Source: Agrococcus jejuensis (GTDB lineage: Bacteria > Actinomycetota > Actinomycetes > Actinomycetales > Microbacteriaceae). Taken from it: a stretch of DNA of 64,000 nucleotides. The DNA is taken from positions 1 through 64,000 of the forward strand of contig NZ_VEFR01000003.1 of assembly GCF_007679035.1 (NCBI RefSeq). Reading direction: 5' to 3'. The notes beneath the pieces are model-generated. The model did not search any database. It was not told the origin of the DNA and worked only from the letters and a program-made list of their open reading frames with translations. Shown here piece by piece: positions 45,939 to 53,422 of the stretch (positions are counted from its first letter, which is position 1; each line of letters starts with the position of its first letter). The position numbers and the translations under genes were made by a program.

Positions 45939-45969
45939 TTGACGTTGACGCAGCGTCAACTCCTACCGT
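45939..45969 (+). promoter_or_regulatory. MerR-type promoter with operator palindrome
   Basis: -35 TTGACG (45939-45944) and -10 TACCGT (45964-45969) are 19 bp apart, the long spacing typical of MerR-controlled promoters. A perfect palindrome, GTTGACG-CAG-CGTCAAC (45944-45960), fills the spacer. The ATG follows the -10 by seven bases, so the mRNA is leaderless. Autoregulation by the downstream MerR protein is the natural reading. Confidence 0.8.
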
Positions 45970-45976
45970 GGTCGGC

Positions 45977-46711
45977 ATGGAGTGGTCGATCCAGCAGCTC
46001 GCACGCCTCGCCGGCGTGACCTCGCGCACCCTGCGCCACTACGGCGACGTCGGGCTGCTCGAGGCGAGCCGCATCGGCACGAATGGGTACCGCTACTACG
46101 ACGCCCGCTCGCTGGCTCGGCTGCAGCGCATCCTGCTGCTGCGGCAGCTCGGCGTCGGCATCCCCGCCATCCGGGAGTCGCTCGCGGGCGGCTCGGATGC
46201 GGACGCCCTGGAGCACCACCTGCGATGGCTGCGCCAGGAGCGCGACCGCATCGACCGGCAGATCCACGCCGTGGAGCACACGGTCACGACGACGAGAGAA
46301 GGAGGCGCCATGGACGCGCAGCGGGCCTTCGACGGGTTCGACCACACGCGGTACGAGCAGGAGGTCACCGAGCGGTGGGGTGCCGAGGCGTGGCGCTCGG
46401 GACAGGACTGGTGGGGCTCGCTCGGCGACGAGGGTCGCGCGGCGTTCCAGCAGGAGCACGTCGACCTCGTCGCCGGCTACGCCGCGGCGCGCGAGGCGGG
46501 CGAGCCGCCGACCGCCGACGCGGTGCAGGCGCTCGCGGCGCGGCACTGGCGGTGGATCGCCGCGAGCTGGCAGCGCGAGCCCGAGGTCGAGGCGTTCGTC
46601 GGCCTCGCCGAGACGTACGCGGCCGACGAGCGCTTCGCGACGACGTACGGCGGAGCCGAGTCGGCGGCGTATGTGCGGGACGCGATGCGGGCGTACGCGA
46701 AGGGCCGCTGA
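45977..46711 (+). CDS. MerR family regulator with TipAS ligand domain
   Basis: A 244-aa transcription factor. Residues 1-70 are the MerR winged helix (WSIQQLARLAGVTSRTLRHYGDVGLLE, then RIGTNGYRYYDARSLARL). A dimer coiled coil follows (about 80-110, LRWLRQERDRIDRQIHAVEHTV). The C-terminal domain (about 125-244) is TipAS-like: FDHTRYEQEVTERWG, a helix bundle, and HWRWIAASWQREPEVEAF. TipA-type proteins bind thiopeptides and other multidrug ligands. It has its own MerR promoter and stands alone, so the target is probably itself or unlinked genes. A four-copy repeat element follows. Confidence 0.88.
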   Translation: MEWSIQQLARLAGVTSRTLRHYGDVGLLEASRIGTNGYRYYDARSLARLQRILLLRQLGVGIPAIRESLAGGSDADALEHHLRWLRQERDRIDRQIHAVEHTVTTTREGGAMDAQRAFDGFDHTRYEQEVTERWGAEAWRSGQDWWGSLGDEGRAAFQQEHVDLVAGYAAAREAGEPPTADAVQALAARHWRWIAASWQREPEVEAFVGLAETYAADERFATTYGGAESAAYVRDAMRAYAKGR

Positions 46712-46720
46712 GCCCCGCCA

Positions 46721-46880
46721 CCAGCTGGTCGAGGAGCGCGCGAGCCGCCAGGCGAGCACGCGTCACGAGACCGCGCGACCGCTGCTCCCGCCCAGCCACG
46801 CGCGTGATCACGTCGAGCGGGCACGTCGCGAGGTCTCGTGACGCGGAGGCGCTGCGCGCCTGCGCTCCTCGACCAGCTGG
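46721..46880. repeat. Nested inverted-repeat element, copy D
   Basis: The outer arms at 46721-46739 and 46862-46880 (CCAGCTGGTCGAGGAGCGC) are perfect complements. The inner arms are at 46760-46772 and 46832-46844 (GCGTCACGAGACC). Arm spacers match copy B in sequence and orientation, but the core matches copy C. It occupies half of the 309-bp gap between the MerR gene and the ABC transporter. The rest of the gap holds the transporter promoter region. Confidence 0.92.
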
Positions 46881-46927
46881 TGGCCGGCCTCGACGAGCGT
46901 CGGGAGGAGCCGCGCGCGGGCGGCCGA

Positions 46928-46994
46928 CGTCACGCAGCCGCACTGTTACGACGCGTGACGGCTCGGCATGCGACGATCCGCCGCCCTCCGTAGC
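46928..46994 (+). promoter_or_regulatory. Promoter region of the ABC-acs operon with inverted repeat
   Basis: CGTCACGC (46928-46935) and GCGTGACG (46953-46960) form an operator-like inverted repeat with a 17-bp spacer. A TAGCGT (46989-46994) is a plausible -10, 26 bp before the GTG start. The arms resemble the inner arm of the nearby repeat element, so this could be a degenerate fragment of it. Confidence 0.4.
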
Positions 46995-47020
46995 GTCGGC
47001 AGGGTCGGGAGGAGCCCATC

Positions 47021-47833
47021 GTGGCCGCAGTCGAGCTCGGCGACCGCCTCGCAGGCCTGTCGCTCGGACGCTCCACTCCCGCGACCGTGCGCGTCACCGG
47101 CCTCGGCCGCGCGTTCGGCGACCGCCCCGTGCTCGAGGGCGTCGACCTCGAGGTCGCCCCCGGCGAGATCGTCGCCATCCTCGGCGCCTCCGGCTCGGGC
47201 AAGTCGACGCTGCTGCGCATCGTCGGCGGCCTCGACGCCGCCACGGCGGGCACCGTCACGATCGACGACCACGTCGTCGCCGGCATCGACGACCGCGTCG
47301 CGATCGGCTTCCAGGAGCCGCGGCTGCTGCCGTGGCGCACCGTGGCCGACAACGTCGCCTACGGCCTCCCGTCCGGCATCGCGAAGGACGCGGGCCGCGC
47401 CCGCGTCGCGGCGCTGCTCGAGCTCGTCGGCCTCGACGACTTCGCCGGCCACCGTCCGCGTGCCATCTCGGGCGGCATGGCGCAGCGCACCTCCCTCGCT
47501 CGTGCGCTCGCTCGCGACCCCGGCGTGCTGCTGCTCGACGAGCCGTTCGGCGCGCTCGACGCCCTCACCCGCATGCGCATGCAGGACCTCCTGCTCGGCG
47601 TGCTCGACACGGCGCCGACCACGGTGCTGCTCGTGACCCACGATGTCGAGGAGGCGCTGCAGGTCGCCGACCGCGTCGTGCTGCTCGGCACCGAGCCGGA
47701 TCGGGCGGGTGCGCGCATCCAGCAGATCGTGACCGTGCCCGGCGCACGCCCTCGCGATCGCGGCTCCGCCGAGCTCGCCGAGCTGCGGGCCGAGCTGCTC
47801 GCGGGCCTCGGCATCGACCGGCACGCGCACTAG
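47021..47833 (+). CDS. ABC transporter ATPase, NitT/TauT (SsuB-like) type
   Basis: A 270-aa ATPase that would power uptake of a small organic or inorganic anion or other substrate. Walker A is GASGSGKST (about 57-65), the Q-loop FQEPRLLPWRTV is the hallmark of the nitrate/sulfonate/taurine branch, the signature is SGGMAQRTSLARAL, Walker B is LLLDEPFGALD, and the switch His is in THDVEEAL. GGAGGAG lies six bases before the GTG. It is the first gene of a four-gene operon. Confidence 0.9.
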   Translation: MAAVELGDRLAGLSLGRSTPATVRVTGLGRAFGDRPVLEGVDLEVAPGEIVAILGASGSGKSTLLRIVGGLDAATAGTVTIDDHVVAGIDDRVAIGFQEPRLLPWRTVADNVAYGLPSGIAKDAGRARVAALLELVGLDDFAGHRPRAISGGMAQRTSLARALARDPGVLLLDEPFGALDALTRMRMQDLLLGVLDTAPTTVLLVTHDVEEALQVADRVVLLGTEPDRAGARIQQIVTVPGARPRDRGSAELAELRAELLAGLGIDRHAH

Positions 47834-47882
47834 ACCCGTCCTCCCTTCGTCCTCCCTCCCGACCCAGCACCGAGAGATCCCC

Positions 47883-48899
47883 ATGGCGCGCACCACCACC
47901 TCCCGCCTCGCCGCCCTCGCGGCAGGCGCCACCGCAGCCCTGCTCGCCCTCACGGGCTGCGTCGCCGGCGAGGACGCTCCCGCCGAGTCCGGCTCGGCGG
48001 ACGGCGGCACGACCACCACCGTCGACATCGACTGGGCGACGTACAACCCGCTGTCGATCGTCATCCGCGACCAGGGATGGCTCGAGGACGCCGGCTACGA
48101 CGTGAACTGGGTGCAGTCGCTCGGCTCGTCGGCCGCCAACGAGGCGCTGCGCTCGGGCGCGATCGACTTCGGGTCGACGGCCGGCTCGGCCGCGCTGCTC
48201 GCACGCGCGAACGGCGCCCCGCAGCAGATCGTGACCGTGGTCGCGCAGCCCGAGTGGGCATCGATCGTGACGCCCGAGGGCTCCGACATCACCTCGGTCG
48301 AGCAGCTGCAGGGCCGCACGGTCGCCGCCGCGCTCGGCACCGACCCGTACTTCTTCCTCGTGCAGTCGCTCGAGCAGGCGGGCCTGTCGATCGACGACGT
48401 CACGGTCGAGAACCTCGCGCACGCCGACGGCTGGGCGGCGTTGCAGGGTGGCTCGGTGGATGCGTGGGCCGGTCTCGACCCCATCACCGCCACGGCCGAG
48501 GCCGCGGGAGCGACGATCCTCGCCACCGACCTGTCGCTCAACTCCTACTCGGTGCTCAACGCGTCCGAGGAGATCATCGAGTCGGACCCCGAGCTCGTGC
48601 AGACCGTCGCCGACCTCTACGAGCAGGCGCGCGAGTGGGCGCTCGCGAACCCCGACGAGATGGCGCAGCTGCTCGCCGACGCCGCCGCGATCGACCTGTC
48701 GGTCGCCCAGGTGGTCATCGACGAGCGCGAGGGGCTCGACGTGTCGGGCGTGCCCGGCGACGAGCTGCTGTCGGTGCTCGGCCCGATCGGCGCGATCCAG
48801 GTCGAGATCGGCGACGTCGCCTCGCAGGATGCGATCGACGCGGCGCTCGACACGATCCTCGCACCGCAGTTCGCGGAGCAGGCGGTCGACGCCGGATGA
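47883..48899 (+). CDS. ABC transporter substrate-binding lipoprotein, NitT/TauT type
   Basis: A 338-aa protein. A lipoprotein signal ends in LTGC with the modified cysteine at residue 26; an acidic Ser/Gly linker follows. The mature fold resembles SsuA/TauA-type proteins (DIDWATYNPLSIVIRDQGWLEDAGYDVNWVQ; SGAIDFGSTAGSAALLARANG; DAWAGLDPI). The substrate is not readable: sulfonates, taurine, nitrate or pyrimidine precursors are the usual ones. Its stop overlaps the permease start (ATGA). Confidence 0.9.
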   Translation: MARTTTSRLAALAAGATAALLALTGCVAGEDAPAESGSADGGTTTTVDIDWATYNPLSIVIRDQGWLEDAGYDVNWVQSLGSSAANEALRSGAIDFGSTAGSAALLARANGAPQQIVTVVAQPEWASIVTPEGSDITSVEQLQGRTVAAALGTDPYFFLVQSLEQAGLSIDDVTVENLAHADGWAALQGGSVDAWAGLDPITATAEAAGATILATDLSLNSYSVLNASEEIIESDPELVQTVADLYEQAREWALANPDEMAQLLADAAAIDLSVAQVVIDEREGLDVSGVPGDELLSVLGPIGAIQVEIGDVASQDAIDAALDTILAPQFAEQAVDAG

Positions 48900-49759
48900 C
48901 CGAGTCCGCGACCCTCCGCCCGACGTCGGCCGCCGCCGACGCCGCGGAGCTCGACGCCGCCCGCCCCCGCGGGCGGCGTCGACCGCGTCGCGGCGCGCTC
49001 GCGAACCCCGCCGTGCGCGTCGCGCTCGGTGCCCTCATCCCGCTCGTGCTGCTCGGCATCTGGTGGGCGCTCACGATCCCCGGCGCGGCGATCGTGCCGC
49101 CGTACCGCTTCGCGAGCCCCCTCGCCGTCTGGCAGGCGGGCGTCGACCTCGCCGAGCGCGGCGAGCTCGGCCGCTTCGCCGCGATCTCGCTGCAGCGCGT
49201 GCTGCTCGGCTTCGCCGCGGGCGCCGCCCTGGGTCTCGTCGCCGGCGGCCTCGTGGGCCTCTCGCGGCTGTTCGAGTCGCTGCTCGGGCCGTTCCTCGGC
49301 ATCGTGCGCGCCGTGCCGAGCCTCGCATGGGTGCCGCTGCTCATCGTCTGGTTCCAGATCGGCGAGCAGTCGAAGGTCATCCTCGTGGCGATCGGCGCGT
49401 TCTTCCCCGTCTTCACCACCGTCTCGCTCGCGCTGCACCACGTCGATCGGGGCCTCGTCGAGGTCGCGCGCGCGTTCGGTCGCCGCACGCTCGGCACCTT
49501 CCTCTCGGTGCAGCTGCCGTCGGTGCTGCCGGCGGTCTTCACGGGCCTGCGGCTCGCGCTCGTGCAGGCGTGGCTCTTCCTCGTCGCCGCCGAGCTGCTC
49601 GGCGCGTCGATGGGCCTCGGATTCCTGCTCTCGCGCGGGCAGTCGAACGGTCGCCTCGACCACATCCTGCTCGCGATCATCCTGCTCGCCGTCGCCGGCA
49701 AGCTCACCGACTCGGTGCTCGCGCTCGTGCAGCGCTGGGCCGCGAGGCGCTGGTCGTGA
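48896..49759 (+). CDS. ABC transporter permease, NitT/TauT (SsuC-like) type
   Basis: A 287-aa inner-membrane subunit. A disordered Arg-rich head (1-40) is followed by about six helices. The ATPase-coupling EAA-like loop is EVARAFGRRTLGTFLSVQLPSVLPAVFTGL, and the phrase RAVPSLAWVPLLIVWFQIGEQSKV is typical of this branch. Its GTGA overlap with the acetyl-CoA synthetase gene ties transport to that enzyme. Confidence 0.9.
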   Translation: MTESATLRPTSAAADAAELDAARPRGRRRPRRGALANPAVRVALGALIPLVLLGIWWALTIPGAAIVPPYRFASPLAVWQAGVDLAERGELGRFAAISLQRVLLGFAAGAALGLVAGGLVGLSRLFESLLGPFLGIVRAVPSLAWVPLLIVWFQIGEQSKVILVAIGAFFPVFTTVSLALHHVDRGLVEVARAFGRRTLGTFLSVQLPSVLPAVFTGLRLALVQAWLFLVAAELLGASMGLGFLLSRGQSNGRLDHILLAIILLAVAGKLTDSVLALVQRWAARRWS

Positions 49760-51795
49760 GCGCGCTCGACGCCCTGCGGCTCGAGACGCGCGCGTTCCCG
49801 CCGCCCGCCGCGATCGCGGCCGAGGCGAACGTCGGGCCGGACGTGTGGGATGCGGCCGCCGCCGACCCCGACGCGTTCTGGGCCGCCGCGGCCGAGCGCC
49901 TCGACTGGGTGCGCCCGTGGGACACGGTGCGCACGTGGCAGCCCGCCGAGCCGACCGGCGCGACGAACGCCGACGGCACCCCCGAGCTCACGGTGCCGGC
50001 CGCGACGTGGTTCGCCGGCGGCACGCTCAACGCATCCGTGCAGTGCGTCGACCGGCACGTGGATGCCGGGCACGGCGACCGCGTCGCGACGTACTTCGAG
50101 GGCGAGCCGGGCGACCGTCGCACCGTGACGTACGGCGAGCTGCAGCGCGAGGTCGCCCGCGCGGCGAACGCGCTGACGGCGCTCGGCGTCGAGCCGGGCG
50201 ACCGCGTCGTCGTGGTGCTGCCGCCGCTCGTCGAGACGCTCGTCGTCACGCTCGCGATCGCCCGCATCGGCGCCGTGCACTCGCTCGTGTTCGGCGGATT
50301 CAGCGCCGACGCCGTGCGGTTCCGCCTCGAGGACACCGGCGCGAAGGTGCTCGTGACGAGCGACGGCCAGCACCGCCGCGGGCAGGCCGTGGGCGTGAAG
50401 GAGCGCATGGATCGCGCCGCCGAGGGCGTCGCATCCCTCGAGCACGTGCTCGTCGTGCGGCGCACAGGCGATCTGACCCCCGACACCCCGTGGACCGAGG
50501 GGCGCGACGTGTGGTGGCACGAGGCGCTCGGCGCCGCCGCGGACACCCACGAGCCGCAGGCGTTCGACGCCGAGCATCCGCTCTTCATCATCTACACGTC
50601 GGGCACGACCGGCCGCCCCAAGGGCCTCGTGCATACGACCGGCGGCTACCTGACGCAGGCGTCGTGGACGCACTGGGCCGCGTTCGACCACAAGCCCACC
50701 GACGTGCACTGGTGCACCGCCGACCTCGCATGGGTCACGGCGCACACGTACGCGATCTACGGTCCGCTGTCGAACGGCGCGACGCAGGTGCTCTACGAGG
50801 GCACGCCCGACGCCGGCCACAAGGGCCGTCACCTCGAGATCGTCGAGCGCTACGGCGTCACGACGTACTACACGGCGCCGACGCTCGTGCGATCGCTCAT
50901 GACGTGGTTCCCCGACGGCTTCGGCGAGGGGCCGCATGCGGGGGAGTGGGACCTGTCGACCATCCGTCTGCTCGGCTCGGTCGGCGAGGCCATCAACCCC
51001 GAGGCGTGGATGTGGTTCCGCGAGCACGTCGGGGCCGGCACGGCGCCGATCGTCGACACGTGGTGGCAGTCCGAGACGGGCGCCGCGATCCTCGCGCCGC
51101 TGCCGGGCGCATCCACGCTCAAGCCCGGCTCGGCGACGCGCGCGATGCCGGGCGTCGCCGCGCGCATCGTCGACGAGCACGGCGAGACCGTGCCGTACGG
51201 GAAGGGCGGCTACCTCGTGGTCGACCGCCCCGGCCCGGGCCTCGCCCGCACGGTGTGGGGCGACCCCGAGCGCTACCGCGATGCCTACTGGGCGCGCTTC
51301 TGGCAGCAGGGCGCGTTCTTCTCGGGCGACGGCGCCGCGTGGGATGCCGACGGCGACATCTGGGTGCTCGGCCGCGTCGACGACGTCATCAACGTGTCCG
51401 GCCATCGCCTGTCGACCATCGAGATCGAGTCGGCGCTCGTCGCGCATCCCGCCGTCGGCGAGGCCGCGGTCGTGGGCGTGGAGGATGCGCTCACCGGCCA
51501 CGCGATCTGCGCGTTCGTGACGGCGTCGCGCGGGCACGAGCCCGGCGTCGGCGGCCGCGATCCGCACGTCGACGAGCTCGCCGCATCCCTGCGCGACCAC
51601 GTGGCCGACGCGATCGGCCCCGTCGCGAAGCCGCGGCACGTCGTCGTCGTGCCCGACCTGCCGCGCACCCGATCGGGCAAGATCATGCGCCGCCTGCTCG
51701 TCGACGTGTTCGACGGCCGGCCGCTGGGCGACACGACCTCCCTCACCGACGAGACGGTGCCCGAGCGCATCCACGCCGTCGTGCACGGCGCCTGA
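49756..51795 (+). CDS. acs: Acetyl-CoA synthetase (acetate-CoA ligase)
   Basis: A 679-aa AMP-forming ligase. Motifs: an N-terminal domain with ATWFAGGTLNASVQCVDRH (the W-F-x-G-x-x-L-N marker of acetyl-CoA synthetases), the P-loop YTSGTTGRPKGLVH, the substrate pocket segment VDTWWQSETGA, the hinge GRVDDVINVSGHRLSTIEIE, and the regulatory, acetylatable lysine in PRTRSGKIMRRLL. Short-chain acids other than acetate are possible. The GTG start overlaps the permease stop. Operon placement after an ABC importer is unusual and suggests that the imported compound yields acetate or a related acid. Confidence 0.88.
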   Translation: MSALDALRLETRAFPPPAAIAAEANVGPDVWDAAAADPDAFWAAAAERLDWVRPWDTVRTWQPAEPTGATNADGTPELTVPAATWFAGGTLNASVQCVDRHVDAGHGDRVATYFEGEPGDRRTVTYGELQREVARAANALTALGVEPGDRVVVVLPPLVETLVVTLAIARIGAVHSLVFGGFSADAVRFRLEDTGAKVLVTSDGQHRRGQAVGVKERMDRAAEGVASLEHVLVVRRTGDLTPDTPWTEGRDVWWHEALGAAADTHEPQAFDAEHPLFIIYTSGTTGRPKGLVHTTGGYLTQASWTHWAAFDHKPTDVHWCTADLAWVTAHTYAIYGPLSNGATQVLYEGTPDAGHKGRHLEIVERYGVTTYYTAPTLVRSLMTWFPDGFGEGPHAGEWDLSTIRLLGSVGEAINPEAWMWFREHVGAGTAPIVDTWWQSETGAAILAPLPGASTLKPGSATRAMPGVAARIVDEHGETVPYGKGGYLVVDRPGPGLARTVWGDPERYRDAYWARFWQQGAFFSGDGAAWDADGDIWVLGRVDDVINVSGHRLSTIEIESALVAHPAVGEAAVVGVEDALTGHAICAFVTASRGHEPGVGGRDPHVDELAASLRDHVADAIGPVAKPRHVVVVPDLPRTRSGKIMRRLLVDVFDGRPLGDTTSLTDETVPERIHAVVHGA

Positions 51796-51868
51796 CGGGA
51801 CGAACCGAGGCGCTCGGCCACTCCGTGCCCGAGCCCACCTGGTACAGGCGAGCCGCTGATCGGGTGAG

Positions 51869-52019
51869 GAGATGTACACGTGAGCGGGCCGACAGACCCG
51901 TCTGGTGCCCTGCCCCTCCGCTCACGTGCACATCTCGCCCTGTCGTCGTGGCGGAATGTGCGCGAATCCGGCCTTTCGCGACGCTCAGCGCCGCGAGTGC
52001 TCGGATTCGTGCACATCTC
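51869..52019. repeat. Two tandem hairpins with related outer arms
   Basis: Hairpin 1: GAGATGTaCACGTGAGCGG (51869-51887) pairs with 51918-51936 with one mismatch. Hairpin 2: 51953-51970 pairs with 52002-52019 (GAGATGTGCACGAATCCG) with three mismatches. Both right arms end in GCACATCTC, so all four arms share a GAGATGTGCACG-like end. They occupy the 232-bp gap between the convergent acs and cupin genes. They may serve as terminators or be dispersed palindromes. Confidence 0.8.
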
Positions 52020-52027
52020 AGTGCGCG

Positions 52028-52375
52028 TCAGGCGTCGGCGGGGTCCTGCCACTCCTGCACGATCTCGGGCGACGCGTGCACGCACATGATGCGCAGCACG
52101 CCGTCGCCGGTGTTCGTGAAGCCGTGCCACGTGTCCGGCTGCACGACGGCGGTGTCGCCGGTGCGGGCCACGATCGCGTCGTCGCCGAGGCGGATCGTCG
52201 CCTCGCCCTCCAGCACCGTCCAGGTCTCGGTGTAGGGATGCCGGTGCAGGCTAGGCCCCTGGCCCGGGTCGTTCGTCACGAGGAAGAACGAGATGCCCGA
52301 GCCGTGCTCGGCGCCGACGAAGCGCAGGGTGCGCGACTCGGCGACGCGGATCGCATCCGCGGGGATGACGGCCAT
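52028..52375 (-). CDS. Cupin-domain protein
   Basis: A 115-aa single-domain cupin. Metal-binding motif 1 is GPSLHRHPYTETWTVLEG (H-x-H-x(3)-E, then G), and motif 2 is PDTWHGFTNTG, which supplies the last His. Such small cupins are metalloenzymes or sugar/aromatic-binding proteins; the reaction is unknown. GAGAGGAG lies before the ATG at 52373-52375. It sits at the edge of the low-GC gene pair and is the last gene with normal host composition before it. Confidence 0.85.
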   Translation of the reverse strand: MAVIPADAIRVAESRTLRFVGAEHGSGISFFLVTNDPGQGPSLHRHPYTETWTVLEGEATIRLGDDAIVARTGDTAVVQPDTWHGFTNTGDGVLRIMCVHASPEIVQEWQDPADA

Positions 52376-52410
52376 GATGGCTCCTCTCGGGATCGCGAGC
52401 GATGCAAGGA

Positions 52411-52806
52411 TCAGACGGCATCGCCGATGTAGGCGGTGCGCAAGCCAAGCGCCTGCGCGATGGCGTCGAGGAAGGCTTCGTTGGTTTGGAACCATTCCAC
52501 GCCCACCTCACTTCGCGAGCCAGCGGCCCTTCGCGGATTCATGTGGCCAGCGGTGGCTAGCAGTCGGTGGAACATAGCCTCGACTCGGACCAAGTCGTCC
52601 TGCTCGCACTCGAAGATGCGGACCACTGAGATTGGCTCTGGAATGTGGGCGCGAGAACCCTGAAGGTGCTGCAGCAGTCGACTCTTGACGTTGATCGCGC
52701 GCCCGACCTTCACGAGAGTGTTCCCGCCGTCCTCGCCGACGGGATTCTCGAGATACCAGCCATACGAGAACACGTAGATCCGCTGAGATTGGATTGGTTT
52801 TGCCAA
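52411..52806 (-). CDS. GIY-YIG (T5orf172-type) nuclease domain, downstream frame
   Basis: A 131-aa open frame with a possible TTG start at 52806. The sequence RIYVFSYG...TLVKVGRAINVKSRLLQHLQ matches the T5orf172 branch of the GIY-YIG fold, with Y-V-F for G-I-Y and the conserved V-K-V-G-R. The later MFHRLLATAGH and GVEWFQTNEAFLDAI (with E-W-F) are family features. The frame overlaps the preceding ORF by 97 bp in a different phase. In related actinobacterial proteins this domain follows, in one chain, a region like that ORF, so this is probably the 3' part of a frameshifted gene. Base composition is clearly lower in G+C than its neighbours. Confidence 0.7.
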   Translation of the reverse strand: MAKPIQSQRIYVFSYGWYLENPVGEDGGNTLVKVGRAINVKSRLLQHLQGSRAHIPEPISVVRIFECEQDDLVRVEAMFHRLLATAGHMNPRRAAGSRSEVGVEWFQTNEAFLDAIAQALGLRTAYIGDAV

Positions 52807-53288
52807 GCCCGTTCCTCGGCTTCGCGCTCTACCTGAGCGGAAACCTGCACGCGAGCATCCGTGCTGTCGCGACGGAGCGCCTGCTCCGTCCGTTCGAGCG
52901 TCTGGGAGAGCATCTCGACTCCTCCCGAGCTGAACTGCGCAGCGTTGCGCTTCAAGATCGCGCGCAGGGTCGATGCGACGATTCTCCGGAGCGTTTCGGA
53001 CGAAGGAATGACGCCGTCCAAGATCGCGTCGATCTTGGTCTTGTACTGGTAGACGAACGTGAACGTCTCGATATTGAGATGGGTGGCGACGTCGGCGGGT
53101 GCCAGGCCCGCGATGACGTGCAGACGATAAACATCACCGAGTCGTGATTCGTCCTCGGTGAGCCAGACCTCGAGCTCTGAGCGAGGAGTTCCACTCCCCG
53201 CGAGGTCGTCCACTTCCTCATGGCCTTCGATCGGTGCATCGGCCCCGACGTTGCTTGCGGTCGGGAATTGTCCCTCGTCGTTCGTCAT
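52710..53288 (-). CDS. N-terminal part of a split GIY-YIG family protein (helix-turn-helix-like)
   Basis: From the ATG at 53286-53288, preceded by AAGGGGC, this gives 192 aa. Residues 1-40 are acidic and disordered. Then comes a helix-turn-helix-like stretch (ESRLGDVYRLHVIAGLAPADVATHLN), a segment TFVYQYKTKIDAILDGVIP, and a long charged helix (ERTEQALRRD...EREAEERAWQNQ). After that point the frame loses sense (SGSTCSRMAGISRIPS), exactly where the other frame begins the nuclease domain. The pair looks like one gene broken by a 1-nt change near 52800. The upstream domain resembles those found ahead of T5orf172 nuclease domains. Confidence 0.65.
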   Translation of the reverse strand: MTNDEGQFPTASNVGADAPIEGHEEVDDLAGSGTPRSELEVWLTEDESRLGDVYRLHVIAGLAPADVATHLNIETFTFVYQYKTKIDAILDGVIPSSETLRRIVASTLRAILKRNAAQFSSGGVEMLSQTLERTEQALRRDSTDARVQVSAQVEREAEERAWQNQSNLSGSTCSRMAGISRIPSARTAGTLS

Positions 53289-53422
53289 CTTGCCCCTTGG
53301 CTCAGAGAGGCTCATCCTTGCGTCTGCGGCTGGCGGCAGCCTGAGCACTCCTCCCGTGGGAGGTGGCAGCACGGTACCTGGGGAGGACGCCGTATGCGGC
53401 GCGAGGCGAGGATCATGGAGGC

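Noticed and set aside
46721..46880. Could the four inverted-repeat elements be CRISPR or tRNA-type structures?
   Set aside because: There are no evenly spaced unique spacers, no cloverleaf or CCA-like end, and copies are kilobases apart; they behave as dispersed palindromes.
52382..53400. Low-GC locus as a prophage or defence island
   Set aside because: Only one broken gene pair is involved; there is no integrase, attachment repeat, methyltransferase or further accessory gene around it.
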